The position numbers were made by a program, and so were the translations under genes. A stretch of DNA of 53,236 bases from JBBSBR01 sp038251135 (GTDB lineage: Bacteria > Patescibacteriota > Saccharimonadia > UBA4664): NCBI GenBank assembly GCA_038251135.1, contig JBBSBR010000003.1:1-53236 (forward strand). The letters are read 5' to 3'. Positions 41,317 to 50,037 of the stretch are shown here, one piece after another. Positions within the stretch are counted from its first letter, which is position 1. Every line of letters begins with the position of its first letter. The notes under the pieces were generated by a model. It searched no databases. It was given only the letters and a program-made list of their open reading frames with translations, and was not told the DNA's origin.

Positions 41317-41341
41317 ACGCTCCTTCCGTGGGGGCGTTTTG
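41317..41341 (+). terminator. Terminator after the 118-aa gene
   Basis: ACGCTCC-ttccgt-GGGGGCGTTTT; a CGCCC/GGGCG hairpin precedes it. Confidence 0.65.
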
Positions 41342-41346
41342 CTATT

Positions 41347-41946
41347 CTAAAGCCCGAGTCGATGAGCGATCGCCTCTACGCGGTCGACGTAACTCCATGA
41401 ATGGTTATAGCTGTACAGCGCATTGCGAATTCGTCCGCGGTCGGCGCCGCCCGCAGCCAGATACCGTCCGGCCGAATACATGGCGTCGTCCAGATCGGTG
41501 ATGTCACGCGTGCCGTTGCCGTCGCCATCGACCGCGTAGGTACGAAAGGTTGCCGGCATGAACTGCATCGGACCGGTAGCGCCGGCGGAGGAGCGGCGTG
41601 AGGTACTGCCGGCTTGGTTGGTTTCTACCTTGTGGACAGCGGCCAACAATTGCCAAGGGGCACCCGTATGTGTCTGTACGGCCAGGTAGAGGGCGGCATA
41701 CTCCGCGTGCAGTCCGGCTTGCGTGAGCTTGGCCGTAGCTTCCGCGACCGGGTCGGAGGCGGGCGCCGGCACGGGAGCAGGGGAGACAGCTACTGCCTTG
41801 GCAAGGGGCTTGGTACTCACCCGAGCGGGCGTAATGCGCGTGGCGGGCTTGGCGGCTAAGGCGTCGTGAGTAAACTGGCAGACGTTGAGGGTGAGTGCCA
41901 TCGCTAGGCTGATGATTACGGCTGTTTTGAGGTCGATTTGGGTCAC
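41347..41946 (-). CDS. Secreted lytic transglycosylase-like protein
   Basis: 199 aa from GTG 41946. Signal-anchor (7-31), a Pro/Ala linker, then a transglycosylase domain: catalytic Glu in HKVETN (E108), SAGATGPMQFMPATFRTYAV and DLDDAMYSAGRYLAAGG. It cleaves peptidoglycan glycan strands, supporting wall turnover or pilus assembly. Confidence 0.85.
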   Translation of the reverse strand: MTQIDLKTAVIISLAMALTLNVCQFTHDALAAKPATRITPARVSTKPLAKAVAVSPAPVPAPASDPVAEATAKLTQAGLHAEYAALYLAVQTHTGAPWQLLAAVHKVETNQAGSTSRRSSAGATGPMQFMPATFRTYAVDGDGNGTRDITDLDDAMYSAGRYLAAGGADRGRIRNALYSYNHSWSYVDRVEAIAHRLGL

Positions 41947-42113
41947 GGGTTATGGTCCATCTTTTTGTTGGCGATGAAACATTGTCTGCCCGAAGCGATT
42001 ATTCGTCAACCTTAAGCGAAACCACTACTGATTGCCTGCCTATTTACAGATACGTCATGCTCAATTACGCTAATGCCACTCGTACGTTCACATATCTCCC
42101 GTCGAAGGGGGGA

Positions 42114-42281
42114 ATGATGCTCAAATCGGATCAGACCGAAGGATCTCTTGCGGCCTGCGCCGCAGTCCGACCGGTTTGCGTCAAGCACGAATGCGTCCAG
42201 CCTGCCGGCGAGGATGGTGTACATTGCGAAGACCATCGGTTTGAGCTCTCGCTGGACTTTCATGAGACGACCGCTGCGTAG
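42114..42281 (+). CDS. Small Cys-containing hypothetical protein (55 aa)
   Basis: A short frame with four cysteines (LAACAAVRPVCVKHECVQPA, then HCEDH) and AAGGGGGG just before ATG 42114. The larger frame from 41952 has no support. It lies 17 nt before the next gene, so co-transcription is likely. Confidence 0.45.
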   Translation: MMLKSDQTEGSLAACAAVRPVCVKHECVQPAGEDGVHCEDHRFELSLDFHETTAA

Positions 42282-42298
42282 AGAGGCGATGGGATCCT

Positions 42299-42898
42299 AT
42301 GACGACGGGTATCTGGGACGATGAGGTTGCAACGTTTGAAAACGTATTGCGGCTGATCCGCAGCGAGCTCCCGATCGAGTACGTCGGATGGCGGATAGCG
42401 GGCCGCGCCGAGGATCGTTTGGCAGATAGGATTTTATTCGGGATTGCCGGTTTCTGGGCTCATGATACTCTGGTGACGAGTCGGCGCGACGACGGGACCA
42501 CCGAGTTGATAGTTCACAACGACGGCACCCAGTACAATACCGGCATCATTGTGATTTCCGGGGAGGAAGGCGACGTTCAAGAGCGGATGCGGCTCGTAAA
42601 GTCGAGCATCGTAAAAGCCGAACTGCCTCCCGAGGCAATTGAGGCGTCCGTTGAAATCTGCGAATACTGGTCTGAGATCGGTCCGGACGAAAAGTCAGCG
42701 ATCGGCGAGCATGCCATCATCGAGGCGCTCCTCAACGGAGTACCGCTAGTCTTCATGACTTTCAATCGAGTTGTGAGTACAAACTCCATTTACGGCGTGC
42801 TCTGGCACCCACGCACCTTCACCCCTCAGGACAGCTTGGCGCACATCCAGGACAGAGTTCAGGATTACGTTTACGCCGAGATGACCGCCAGTCTTTAG
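42299..42898 (+). CDS. Hypothetical protein (199 aa)
   Basis: Mixed alpha/beta soluble protein (TFENVLRLIRSELPIEYVGW, GEHAIIEALLNGVPLVFMTF). Coding composition is good and AGAGGCGATGGGATCCT precedes the ATG. No family recognised. Confidence 0.65.
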   Translation: MTTGIWDDEVATFENVLRLIRSELPIEYVGWRIAGRAEDRLADRILFGIAGFWAHDTLVTSRRDDGTTELIVHNDGTQYNTGIIVISGEEGDVQERMRLVKSSIVKAELPPEAIEASVEICEYWSEIGPDEKSAIGEHAIIEALLNGVPLVFMTFNRVVSTNSIYGVLWHPRTFTPQDSLAHIQDRVQDYVYAEMTASL

Positions 42899-42909
42899 TC
42901 CTAGTTCCT

Positions 42910-42931
42910 TGCCCCGCTGCATAGCGGGGCA
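42910..42931 (+). terminator. Terminator after the 199-aa gene
   Basis: TGCCCCGC-tgcata-GCGGGGCA followed by TTATTAT. Confidence 0.85.
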
Positions 42932-43008
42932 TTATTATGTCCGCCGGCCCGATGTGCGGGCGCAGTCGAAATGTTACTATGGTTACCAGATAAGGAATCA
43001 AAACACCC

Positions 43009-43437
43009 ATGGCCATCTACTATACCGACGGCAGCTGCGAACCCAACCCCGGAACCGGCGGTTTTGCCGTTATCAAAGACATGAAGCCCTATATTCTCGA
43101 CGGGGAAGACGAGCCGACTACGAATATCCGCATGGAAGGACTGGCACTGATCGCGGCGCTCAAAGACGCCGGCAGCGAGCCGGCCGTCATCCATACCGAC
43201 AGCGAGTTTTGGATAAACGTGATCACCAAATGGGCGCCTGCCTGGGAGGCCAACGGTTGGCGCAAGAAGGGCGGTGAGATCAAGAATCTCGACATCGTGC
43301 GCGAGGTGACACCGCTCTACCGGGCATCCAAGGCCGAGCTGGTGTGGGTGCGCGGTCACAATGACGATCCGGGCAATGAACTGGCTGATCACTGGGCCAA
43401 TGAAGCACGCAAACAGCAACTCGCCAAACGTCGGTAG
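43009..43437 (+). CDS. rnhA: Ribonuclease H (RNase HI type)
   Basis: 142 aa. Active-site carboxylates D7 (IYYTDGSCEPN), E43 (NIRMEGLAL), D64 (IHTDSEFW) and D127 (NELADHWAN), with H117 in RGHNDDPGN. It cuts RNA in RNA-DNA hybrids, removing primers and R-loops. It follows a -10-like TACTAT near 42975. Confidence 0.93.
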   Translation: MAIYYTDGSCEPNPGTGGFAVIKDMKPYILDGEDEPTTNIRMEGLALIAALKDAGSEPAVIHTDSEFWINVITKWAPAWEANGWRKKGGEIKNLDIVREVTPLYRASKAELVWVRGHNDDPGNELADHWANEARKQQLAKRR

Positions 43438-43471
43438 CAACTCGCATCCGATACAGCATGTGGTTAATAAA

Positions 43472-43488
43472 GTTGTAAGATATACAAC
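43472..43488 (+). repeat. Dispersed 17-bp motif, symmetrical copy
   Basis: GTTGTAAGATATACAAC, the most palindromic copy, in the spacer after rnhA. The 224-nt spacer (43438-43661) otherwise holds no credible gene. Confidence 0.6.
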
Positions 43489-43661
43489 GTTATTATATCG
43501 CCAAGGCAACATGCAGTCATTTGCAGGCCTGAACACCAATATGCGTCAGATCGGTTAAATACCTTGGAAAAGGGATTTACTACCATCAGATTTCGATAGT
43601 GTGAATCGTTCGGCGGTGTGGGGCGAAGTATGTCATAATTGCACCTAGAATTGAGCCAACG

Positions 43662-43874
43662 ATGAATGAACCCCTAAGTACCGAACAGCGTGAAGCGATC
43701 GACAAAGATCGCAACTGTATGAGCAAACTGACCTGGGCGACCGAAGAGCAAGCCCGGGCGGCTGCGAGTTATGCCAAATGGCAGTACGGCGGGGACGATT
43801 CGAAACCGAGACCTTATAGGTGCCGGCATTGCCTGAAGTGGCACCTGTCTCGGGACTATCGAGACGCCGACTAA
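43662..43874 (+). CDS. Small Cys/His protein (70 aa)
   Basis: Helical N-terminus (STEQREAIDKDRNCMSKLTW) and a possible zinc site at the end (YRCRHCLKWHLSRDY, a CxxC with a later His). A CATAAT -10 box (about 43634) precedes the gene. No family recognised. Confidence 0.55.
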   Translation: MNEPLSTEQREAIDKDRNCMSKLTWATEEQARAAASYAKWQYGGDDSKPRPYRCRHCLKWHLSRDYRDAD

Positions 43875-43877
43875 AGC

Positions 43878-44927
43878 CTAGGCGGCGAGCCGGTCCTTGA
43901 GGAGTTCTTTGGCCACCACCTGAAGCGTTGCCGCGGCCGGGATGGCGATCAGTGCGCCGACGATACCCGCCATGGCTCCGCCCAGCAGGATAGAAACCAA
44001 AACGATGAGCGGCGATATTTCCACGCTCTTGGAGTAGACCATGGGGTTCAAGACGTTATTTTCCAGCTGCACATATAGGATCGTGAATACGGAGAAGACT
44101 ATGGCGGTCGTAACTTCGCCGGAGAGCAGACTGATGATCGCGACGATCACGGCGCCAATCGTGGAACCGACCAACGGTATCAAGTCGATTAATCCGACGA
44201 CTAAACCAAGCGGAAGCCAATACGGGCTGCCCATGACCCACAGGACAATCGCGCTGCTTACGCCAAAGACTACGCTCAAGATGAGATTACCGACGACGTA
44301 ACCCGTAATTATGACGTAAACTTTGCGGCCGATTTTCGCGGCCCGCTCGCGATTTTCCGGCACGATGATTCTTAAGGCGAGTGCCTTCAACGACTTGCCC
44401 TCGACCGTCATAAAAAATATGAGCGTAACTATTGCAACCAAGGCGATAACGCTGTTGATGGTCGCCATGAGAATACCGACCAAGGCGCCGCCGATGGCCG
44501 AGGCCGAGAGGACGATATTGGATATATTTGCCTGGATGTACTGATCGATGTCGGACTGCGTGAGGTTGATGTTCTGGGCGATCGGCGTGTTGGTCAGGAA
44601 CTTGGATGCCTGGTGGATTAGGTCGGGAATGCTGGCAATCAGGCTGGATGTTTGTTGGATCAGCGGAGCGAGAAAGAGATACGCTAGGATAGATAGGCCG
44701 ACCGCCCCGGCGGCTAACACCGTGATGGCGGCTAGGGAAATATTGTTTTTGGGCATGTAGCGTGACACCCGATGAACGAGCGGGTTGATGGCGACCGCAA
44801 AGAACGCCGCGATACCGATCCAGAGTAACGGCTCGCGAGCGAGGTAGAACAGGTATAAGACGGCAAAGACGCTGACGATGATGGCCGTAGCGAGAACGAC
44901 CCGGTTGATAAAGAATTTGGTATTCAT
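43878..44927 (-). CDS. AI-2E family membrane transporter
   Basis: 349 aa, about eight membrane helices. Family signatures: KNNISLAAITVLAAG (TM2 region), VGLIDLIPLVGSTIGAVIVA and the C-terminal ILLGGAMAGIVGALIAIPAA. Members export autoinducer-2, move Na+/H+ or have unknown substrates. Its direction is convergent with the 70-aa gene. Confidence 0.88.
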   Translation of the reverse strand: MNTKFFINRVVLATAIIVSVFAVLYLFYLAREPLLWIGIAAFFAVAINPLVHRVSRYMPKNNISLAAITVLAAGAVGLSILAYLFLAPLIQQTSSLIASIPDLIHQASKFLTNTPIAQNINLTQSDIDQYIQANISNIVLSASAIGGALVGILMATINSVIALVAIVTLIFFMTVEGKSLKALALRIIVPENRERAAKIGRKVYVIITGYVVGNLILSVVFGVSSAIVLWVMGSPYWLPLGLVVGLIDLIPLVGSTIGAVIVAIISLLSGEVTTAIVFSVFTILYVQLENNVLNPMVYSKSVEISPLIVLVSILLGGAMAGIVGALIAIPAAATLQVVAKELLKDRLAA

Positions 44928-45051
44928 CTGCGAGATGCCTCGGTTGTTCGATTTGGTTTAAATAATGCCATTTGTCGGGACTTAACTCAAGCCTATTATG
45001 TTTTTGAAAGTGCATTGTCGCACGGCTGCGGTATGCGGTAAACTTGATGGA

Positions 45052-45750
45052 ATGCGTGTAAGAACTGTGATTATAAGTAGCCTGGTAGTGGTCACCGGGG
45101 TAGCAGCCGGCTTCGGGGGTATCTGGTATGCCCAGAGTCAGGCGGCGGAATCGAACCCGGTCGCAGCCAGCAACGGTGGCTCCGTACCGCTGAGCATTTC
45201 CGAGAGCTCGTCACAAACCGTACCGCTCAGCCAGTTTGACGCATCACCGTCGCAAACAGGAAATAATACGGATAATACGCAAAATAATACAGGAAATAGC
45301 CTCAAAGTGAATGACAATACTCAAAATCCTAGCAATAATTCAAATGCCCCCCAAACATCATCTGCCGCCCCTACGCTGGCCGAGCTGGAGCAATATGATA
45401 CGTCGTATAGGGACAAGGACTCAGCCTTTTTCGGCGATCTTAAGGTTGGCGACGGCGAAGAGGCGGTCAGCGGCAAGACTATCGTTGTCGATTACCGCGG
45501 TTGGCTGACCGACGGCCGGATATTTGACGAGTCGTACCAGACGGGCAAGCATTTCGAGTTTGTACTGGGTAAGCAGCAGGTAATTACCGGTTGGGAAGAA
45601 GGTATCGCGGGGATGAAAGTTGGCGGCAAACGGCGCATCATCGTACCCCCATCGGTCGGTTATGGCGCGAAGGCGGTCGGACCGATTCCCGCCAATTCGT
45701 TGCTCGTTTTTGACGTTGAATTGCTCGACGTTCAGCCGACAAGTCGGTAA
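45052..45750 (+). CDS. Membrane-anchored FKBP-type peptidyl-prolyl isomerase
   Basis: 232 aa. N-terminal membrane helix (5-25), a Ser/Thr/Asn-rich linker (about 45-110, AT-rich codons), then FKBP domain (GKTIVVDYRGWLTDGRIFDE, VITGWEEGIAGMKVGGKRRI, VPPSVGYG). It helps fold surface proteins. -10 TAAACT (45039-45044) ends 7 nt before the ATG; -35 TTGTCG (45015-45020), so a leaderless mRNA is likely. Confidence 0.9.
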   Translation: MRVRTVIISSLVVVTGVAAGFGGIWYAQSQAAESNPVAASNGGSVPLSISESSSQTVPLSQFDASPSQTGNNTDNTQNNTGNSLKVNDNTQNPSNNSNAPQTSSAAPTLAELEQYDTSYRDKDSAFFGDLKVGDGEEAVSGKTIVVDYRGWLTDGRIFDESYQTGKHFEFVLGKQQVITGWEEGIAGMKVGGKRRIIVPPSVGYGAKAVGPIPANSLLVFDVELLDVQPTSR

Positions 45751-45780
45751 TTAATGGAATTTTGCCTACCAAAGGTGATT

Positions 45781-46200
45781 TTATAAGAGAGTATAGCTGA
45801 CGGTTCTCGGCCGGAAGAGGAGGTAGATCTCCCATATGACGGCCAGCAGTACGAGGGGCTGGAGGGCAAAATGGAGACCCGCAAGCGTCAGGCTCAAGGT
45901 AGTTCCGATTGCCATCACGACGCCGGCGCCAAGGGCCATCGGCCAACCCCAGCCGTAGTTGCGCCAGAGTCCGACCGAGCTCAAGACAAACGCCAAGCCA
46001 ATGACGACCAGAAAAACCCCTATCGAGCGAAAGTCGGTTATGGGCAGACCATCCAGTAGACGGTTCGAAAGCGCCAGAGACGCTCCCGATGAATCAGCCA
46101 TGAGTACCGTACCGTAATACAAGCTTACGAGCCCCATCACCGTGTTCAGGACGGCAAGGAGGACAACGGCGAATGGGCGGTAGTCGGCAGGTGTTTTCAT
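45781..46200 (-). CDS. Four-helix membrane protein (139 aa)
   Basis: About four hydrophobic helices (FAVVLLAVLNTVMGLVSLYY, FLVVIGLAFVLSSVGLW, ALGAGVVMAIGTTLSL, PLVLLAVIWEIYLLF). No family recognised. TATAAT lies 9 nt before the start; it is divergent from the LCP gene, whose promoter adjoins. Confidence 0.6.
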   Translation of the reverse strand: MKTPADYRPFAVVLLAVLNTVMGLVSLYYGTVLMADSSGASLALSNRLLDGLPITDFRSIGVFLVVIGLAFVLSSVGLWRNYGWGWPMALGAGVVMAIGTTLSLTLAGLHFALQPLVLLAVIWEIYLLFRPRTVSYTLL

Positions 46201-46242
46201 TCTATGTGCATTATACCCCAACCGGTGCGGTATAATGACTCT

Positions 46243-47328
46243 ATGAATAATAACCAGCAGCCGCGCAAAGTGCATTACGACGAGGCTGATGAAACTTTTC
46301 CCCCGTCCGCAACGCCGACTCCGTCCGTGGCTCAGCCCAGTCCTCCGTTACCGCCACCCCGCCCCCACAAGCGCCATTGGGGGCGCATAGCCGGTGCGAT
46401 TGTGCTTCTGATATTGTTGGGGCTTGGTATATATGTGGCTGTCTTGATCAAAAACGTTGCAAAAATATCAACATCTCCTTTTACATTAACGCCTTTGGCA
46501 GCGGATTCCACCGGTCGTACCAACGTATTGTTGCTGGGCGAAGGCGACGCGGGTCACGCGGGTGAAGGTTTATCCGATACCATGATGCTGCTCAGCATCA
46601 ATAAGCCCACGAATCAGACGGCCCAAGTCAGCATTCCGCGCGATCTGCGCGTGCCCATCCCGGGCTACGGCTATGCTAAGATCAATAGTGCCAATGCTCA
46701 GGGCGGCGTTACGTTGGCCCAGCAGACGGTAAGCAACACCTTCGGCGTGCCGATTTATTATTTCGTCTCAACGAATTTCAGCGGACTGGTATCGGTGATT
46801 GATTCGGTTGGCGGCATTGAGGTTGACGTCCGAGAGCGCCTCTATGACCCCGAGTATCCTTGCGACAACAATCAGTATTTGGCTTGCGGGATGGACATAC
46901 AACCCGGGTTACAGCATATGGACGGCGCAACCGCCCTCAAGTATGTGCGTTGCCGTAAGGGCACATGCGGCAACGACTACGGACGGGCGTTGCGCCAGCA
47001 AGAGGTCGTAAATTTACTGGTCGCTAAGATTATGACCTGGCAGACGCTCCTGAACCCGTCGAAGCTTATTCCTTTGACCAGCTCCTTGAGCGGTGCACTG
47101 AAGACCAATATGGGCGCCGTGCAGATGGGGGAGTTTGGTTTGAGTTGGCTCAGCGGCCGGAAGCACCAGCCGATAACGTTGGTGCTGTCGACTTTTCCGG
47201 GCAACTACCTCGTTGACGACCCGTCATCGAGCGACTTATTGCCCAAGGGCGGCAATTTCACCACGATTTCCAACCGCATTGAAAATATCTTCACTTTGCC
47301 GACGCTCGCGAGCGATATACCTAAGTAG
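46243..47328 (+). CDS. LytR-CpsA-Psr family glycopolymer ligase
   Basis: 361 aa. Pro-rich cytoplasmic tail, membrane helix (50-69), then the LCP domain: NVLLLGEGD, LSDTMMLLSINK, SIPRDLRVPIPGYGYAKI, and YVRCRKGTCGNDYGRALRQQ. LCP enzymes attach undecaprenyl-linked glycans to peptidoglycan, so this may finish the work of the WecA-like enzymes. TATAAT (46231-46236) ends 6 nt before the ATG. A copy of the 17-bp motif is at 46456-46472. Confidence 0.92.
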   Translation: MNNNQQPRKVHYDEADETFPPSATPTPSVAQPSPPLPPPRPHKRHWGRIAGAIVLLILLGLGIYVAVLIKNVAKISTSPFTLTPLAADSTGRTNVLLLGEGDAGHAGEGLSDTMMLLSINKPTNQTAQVSIPRDLRVPIPGYGYAKINSANAQGGVTLAQQTVSNTFGVPIYYFVSTNFSGLVSVIDSVGGIEVDVRERLYDPEYPCDNNQYLACGMDIQPGLQHMDGATALKYVRCRKGTCGNDYGRALRQQEVVNLLVAKIMTWQTLLNPSKLIPLTSSLSGALKTNMGAVQMGEFGLSWLSGRKHQPITLVLSTFPGNYLVDDPSSSDLLPKGGNFTTISNRIENIFTLPTLASDIPK

Positions 47329-47426
47329 CCCCAATAGGGTAGCTGCGAACGCAAAAGGTGAGGCGGCACGCACTCTGCAACGGGCGGACGCTAGGCGGCC
47401 GCTGCGCTATCGGCTTACGGCAGGCT

Positions 47427-47468
47427 TTGTGCTGGCGGGCAATTCGGCTTATGCTAGAAGAGCATAAG
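47427..47468 (+). promoter_or_regulatory. Promoter and inverted repeat before the glucosidase
   Basis: TTGTGC (47427-47432), 17 nt, TATGCT (47450-47455). The inverted repeat CTTATGCT-agaag-AGCATAAG (47448-47468) covers the -10 and start point, as expected for a repressor site. Confidence 0.6.
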
Positions 47469-47478
47469 TGGTATATCG

Positions 47479-49110
47479 ATGATTCCAAAATCCAGTTCAA
47501 GCCGTTGGTATGAGCGCAGCGTACTCTACCAAGTCTATCCGCTCAGCTTTGCCGACTCGAATTCGGATGGGTTTGGTGACCTCAAGGGCGTAATCAGCCA
47601 CCTGGATTACCTTAATGACGATACGCCGGAGTCGCTGGGCGTGGGGGCTATCTGGCTCTCGCCGGTCTTCAAGTCACCCATGGCGGACTGGGGCTATGAC
47701 ATATCCGACTACAACCAGATTGATCCTAAATTTGGCGACATCTCCGATCTCGACATCCTCGTCTTTGAGGCCCATAAGCGCGATATCAAGGTCTTACTCG
47801 ACCTAGTCGCCAACCACACCTCTAGCGAGCACCCGTGGTTTAAGGCCTCTCGCTCAAGCAGGACCGATCCCAAACGTAACTGGTATATCTGGGCCGACCC
47901 CAAGCCGGACGGGATGCCGCCCAATAACTGGCTGTCCCGCTTCCAGGGACCGGCGTGGACGTTGGACGAGCATACCGGCCAGTACTATATGCATACTTTT
48001 TTGAGCCAACAACCGGATCTCAATTGGCGTAACGCGGATGTCAGGCAGGCGATGGGCAAGATGATGAACTTCTGGCTGGAACGGGGAATCGACGGTTTTC
48101 GTGCGGATGCGGTTACCTCACTGCTTAAGGATGCCCAACTGCGCGACGATGAGCCAAACCCGGAGTACAGGCCCGGTACAGATGAGCCGAGCGAGCGCAA
48201 TATTAGGACTCGCAGCGAAGTTCGAACGGAATCTGTAGATATAATTACAACGTTTTGTGAAATTATGAGCAAATCCGGCGACAAGCTCCTCGTATCTGAG
48301 GCTTATCTTGATATTCCGGGCATGCAGGAACTTTACCGTGCGTGCGACGACCATCCGCTCCACGCGCCGTTTAATTTCAACCTGATCGGGCTTGGTTGGT
48401 CGGCCGCCGGCTTCCGTTCATTCATTGATGAATACGAAGCTTCAATGCGGCCGGAGGATATTCCGAACTATGTTTTGGGCAATCATGATCGATCGAGAGT
48501 CGTCACCAGGGTCGGTTATGATCGTGCCAGGCTGCTGGCGATGCTTCAGCTGACGTTGCGGGGTCTGCCGGTCATTTACTACGGTGAGGAGCTGGGAATG
48601 ACGGACATCGACGTCCCCCCCAAGCAGCAGCGGGATATTAACTCGGTGACTTCGCAGGGCGAGGGCCGTGACGGCGTGCGTACGCCAATGCCCTGGTCGA
48701 CTGATGATGTAATTACTACAACAGATATAAATTGGCTTCCCAAAGGAATAAACTCAGGACAATTGAGTGTCGAAAATCAAACCACCGATCCTCAGTCGAT
48801 GCTTAGTTTCTACCGCCATCTCATTCACTTGCGCCAAACGTTGATCGCACTGCACCGAGGCTCATATCGTTCATTGCAGACGTCCGATCCGGACGTTTAT
48901 GGGTACGTACGCGAAGACGGGTTGCAAAAATGTTATGTATTCTTGAATTTTTCTCCCAGCCCAAGCTCGGTTAGCGTTGGGCGGATCGGGCGATGGATAG
49001 CCGGAACCCATTTGGTGGATGGCGACGGAGAAACACTGGAGATTCCCGAGCTGACACTCGAAGGTTATGAGGGGCGGCTATATGAATTAAGACGGGGTGA
49101 GAAGTTATGA
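47479..49110 (+). CDS. GH13 alpha-glucosidase / oligo-glucosidase
   Basis: 543 aa TIM-barrel glycoside hydrolase. Conserved regions: DLVANHTSSEHPWF, GFRADAV (nucleophile D210), LLVSEAY (acid/base E274), LGNHD (H336, D337). No signal peptide, so it acts inside the cell on maltose-type sugars. No ribosome site before ATG 47479. The kinase gene overlaps the stop by 4 nt. Confidence 0.93.
   Translation: MIPKSSSSRWYERSVLYQVYPLSFADSNSDGFGDLKGVISHLDYLNDDTPESLGVGAIWLSPVFKSPMADWGYDISDYNQIDPKFGDISDLDILVFEAHKRDIKVLLDLVANHTSSEHPWFKASRSSRTDPKRNWYIWADPKPDGMPPNNWLSRFQGPAWTLDEHTGQYYMHTFLSQQPDLNWRNADVRQAMGKMMNFWLERGIDGFRADAVTSLLKDAQLRDDEPNPEYRPGTDEPSERNIRTRSEVRTESVDIITTFCEIMSKSGDKLLVSEAYLDIPGMQELYRACDDHPLHAPFNFNLIGLGWSAAGFRSFIDEYEASMRPEDIPNYVLGNHDRSRVVTRVGYDRARLLAMLQLTLRGLPVIYYGEELGMTDIDVPPKQQRDINSVTSQGEGRDGVRTPMPWSTDDVITTTDINWLPKGINSGQLSVENQTTDPQSMLSFYRHLIHLRQTLIALHRGSYRSLQTSDPDVYGYVREDGLQKCYVFLNFSPSPSSVSVGRIGRWIAGTHLVDGDGETLEIPELTLEGYEGRLYELRRGEKL
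48235..48251 (-). repeat. Dispersed 17-bp motif, copy in the glucosidase gene
   Basis: On the minus strand GTTGTAATTATATCTAC; plus-strand codons VDIITT use rare AT-rich choices. Confidence 0.65.
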
Positions 49111-49916
49111 AGTTAGTCTTTGACATCGGCGGAACCAATACTCGGCTGGGTTTGGTTCATCAAGGCAAATTGGGTCCGACCAGACACTTCAAGACGGATA
49201 CGTCGGCTCACGGGATCGACTCCATGCTTGACCGGACGCAAGAGTTTACGGCCGGACATCGGCTCGACGGCATCGCCGGGGGATTGCCGGGACAGATCGA
49301 CCGTGTTACTGAGCGGATTGTTCACGCCACAAACCTGCCGAACTGGGAGGGTCAGATCTTTACCGCGGCTTTGCGGGACCGTCTGGGCGCACCGGTTACG
49401 GCCGTGAACGACGTGATGATCGGCGGACTTGGCGAGGCGAATTACGGAGCCGGCAAAGGACGTTCGATTGTGGCTTACTTTACGGTAAGCACCGGCGTTA
49501 ACGGCGTCAGGATCATCGACGGCAGCCTGGATCGGAATGCTCGCGGATTCGAGGTTGGCGCCCAGCTCATGAGTGACGACGAGGGTAATTTGTCGACGCT
49601 CGAGGGTCTCACGGGCGGTGCGGCGCTTAACCGTCGGACCGGTAGCGACCCACGCAATATCCATGACCCTGCGATATGGCGTCAGGAGGCGCGTTTTCTA
49701 GCGCGCGGCCTATATAACAGTTGCTTGCATTGGTCGCCCGACGTCGTAGTTCTGGGGGGTCCCATGATGCATGATATTTCGATCGACGAGATTATTTCAG
49801 AAATGCATCAGCACCCCGACATGACTGGAGGATGGCCCGAAATAGTACCTGCAATCCTTGGAGACGAGCGTGGGCTGCAGGGCGCGATATCGCTATTGGG
49901 TTACAAAACGCCGTAA
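49107..49916 (+). CDS. ROK-family sugar kinase (glucokinase-like)
   Basis: 269 aa. ATP loop DIGGTNTRLGLV (6-17), sugar site around VNDVMIGGLGEANYGAGKG and GLTGGAALNRR. It lacks the usual CxCGxxGC zinc motif of ROK kinases. It would phosphorylate glucose released by the upstream glucosidase; substrate inferred. Translationally coupled (ATGA). Confidence 0.87.
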   Translation: MKLVFDIGGTNTRLGLVHQGKLGPTRHFKTDTSAHGIDSMLDRTQEFTAGHRLDGIAGGLPGQIDRVTERIVHATNLPNWEGQIFTAALRDRLGAPVTAVNDVMIGGLGEANYGAGKGRSIVAYFTVSTGVNGVRIIDGSLDRNARGFEVGAQLMSDDEGNLSTLEGLTGGAALNRRTGSDPRNIHDPAIWRQEARFLARGLYNSCLHWSPDVVVLGGPMMHDISIDEIISEMHQHPDMTGGWPEIVPAILGDERGLQGAISLLGYKTP

Positions 49917-50037
49917 TAATTACAACAATATATGATATTTTGTTCATTTGACCGCTTCGGTGCGACAAAATAGTGTCTTCGGCTTGTCGCTTATGCTAAA
50001 ATTTAGGGTAACTTAACTGCATGGTGAGCAGACCAAG

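Noticed and set aside
43361..43558. 65-codon frame after rnhA
   Set aside because: It begins inside rnhA in another frame and ends in AT-rich spacer with the 17-bp motif.
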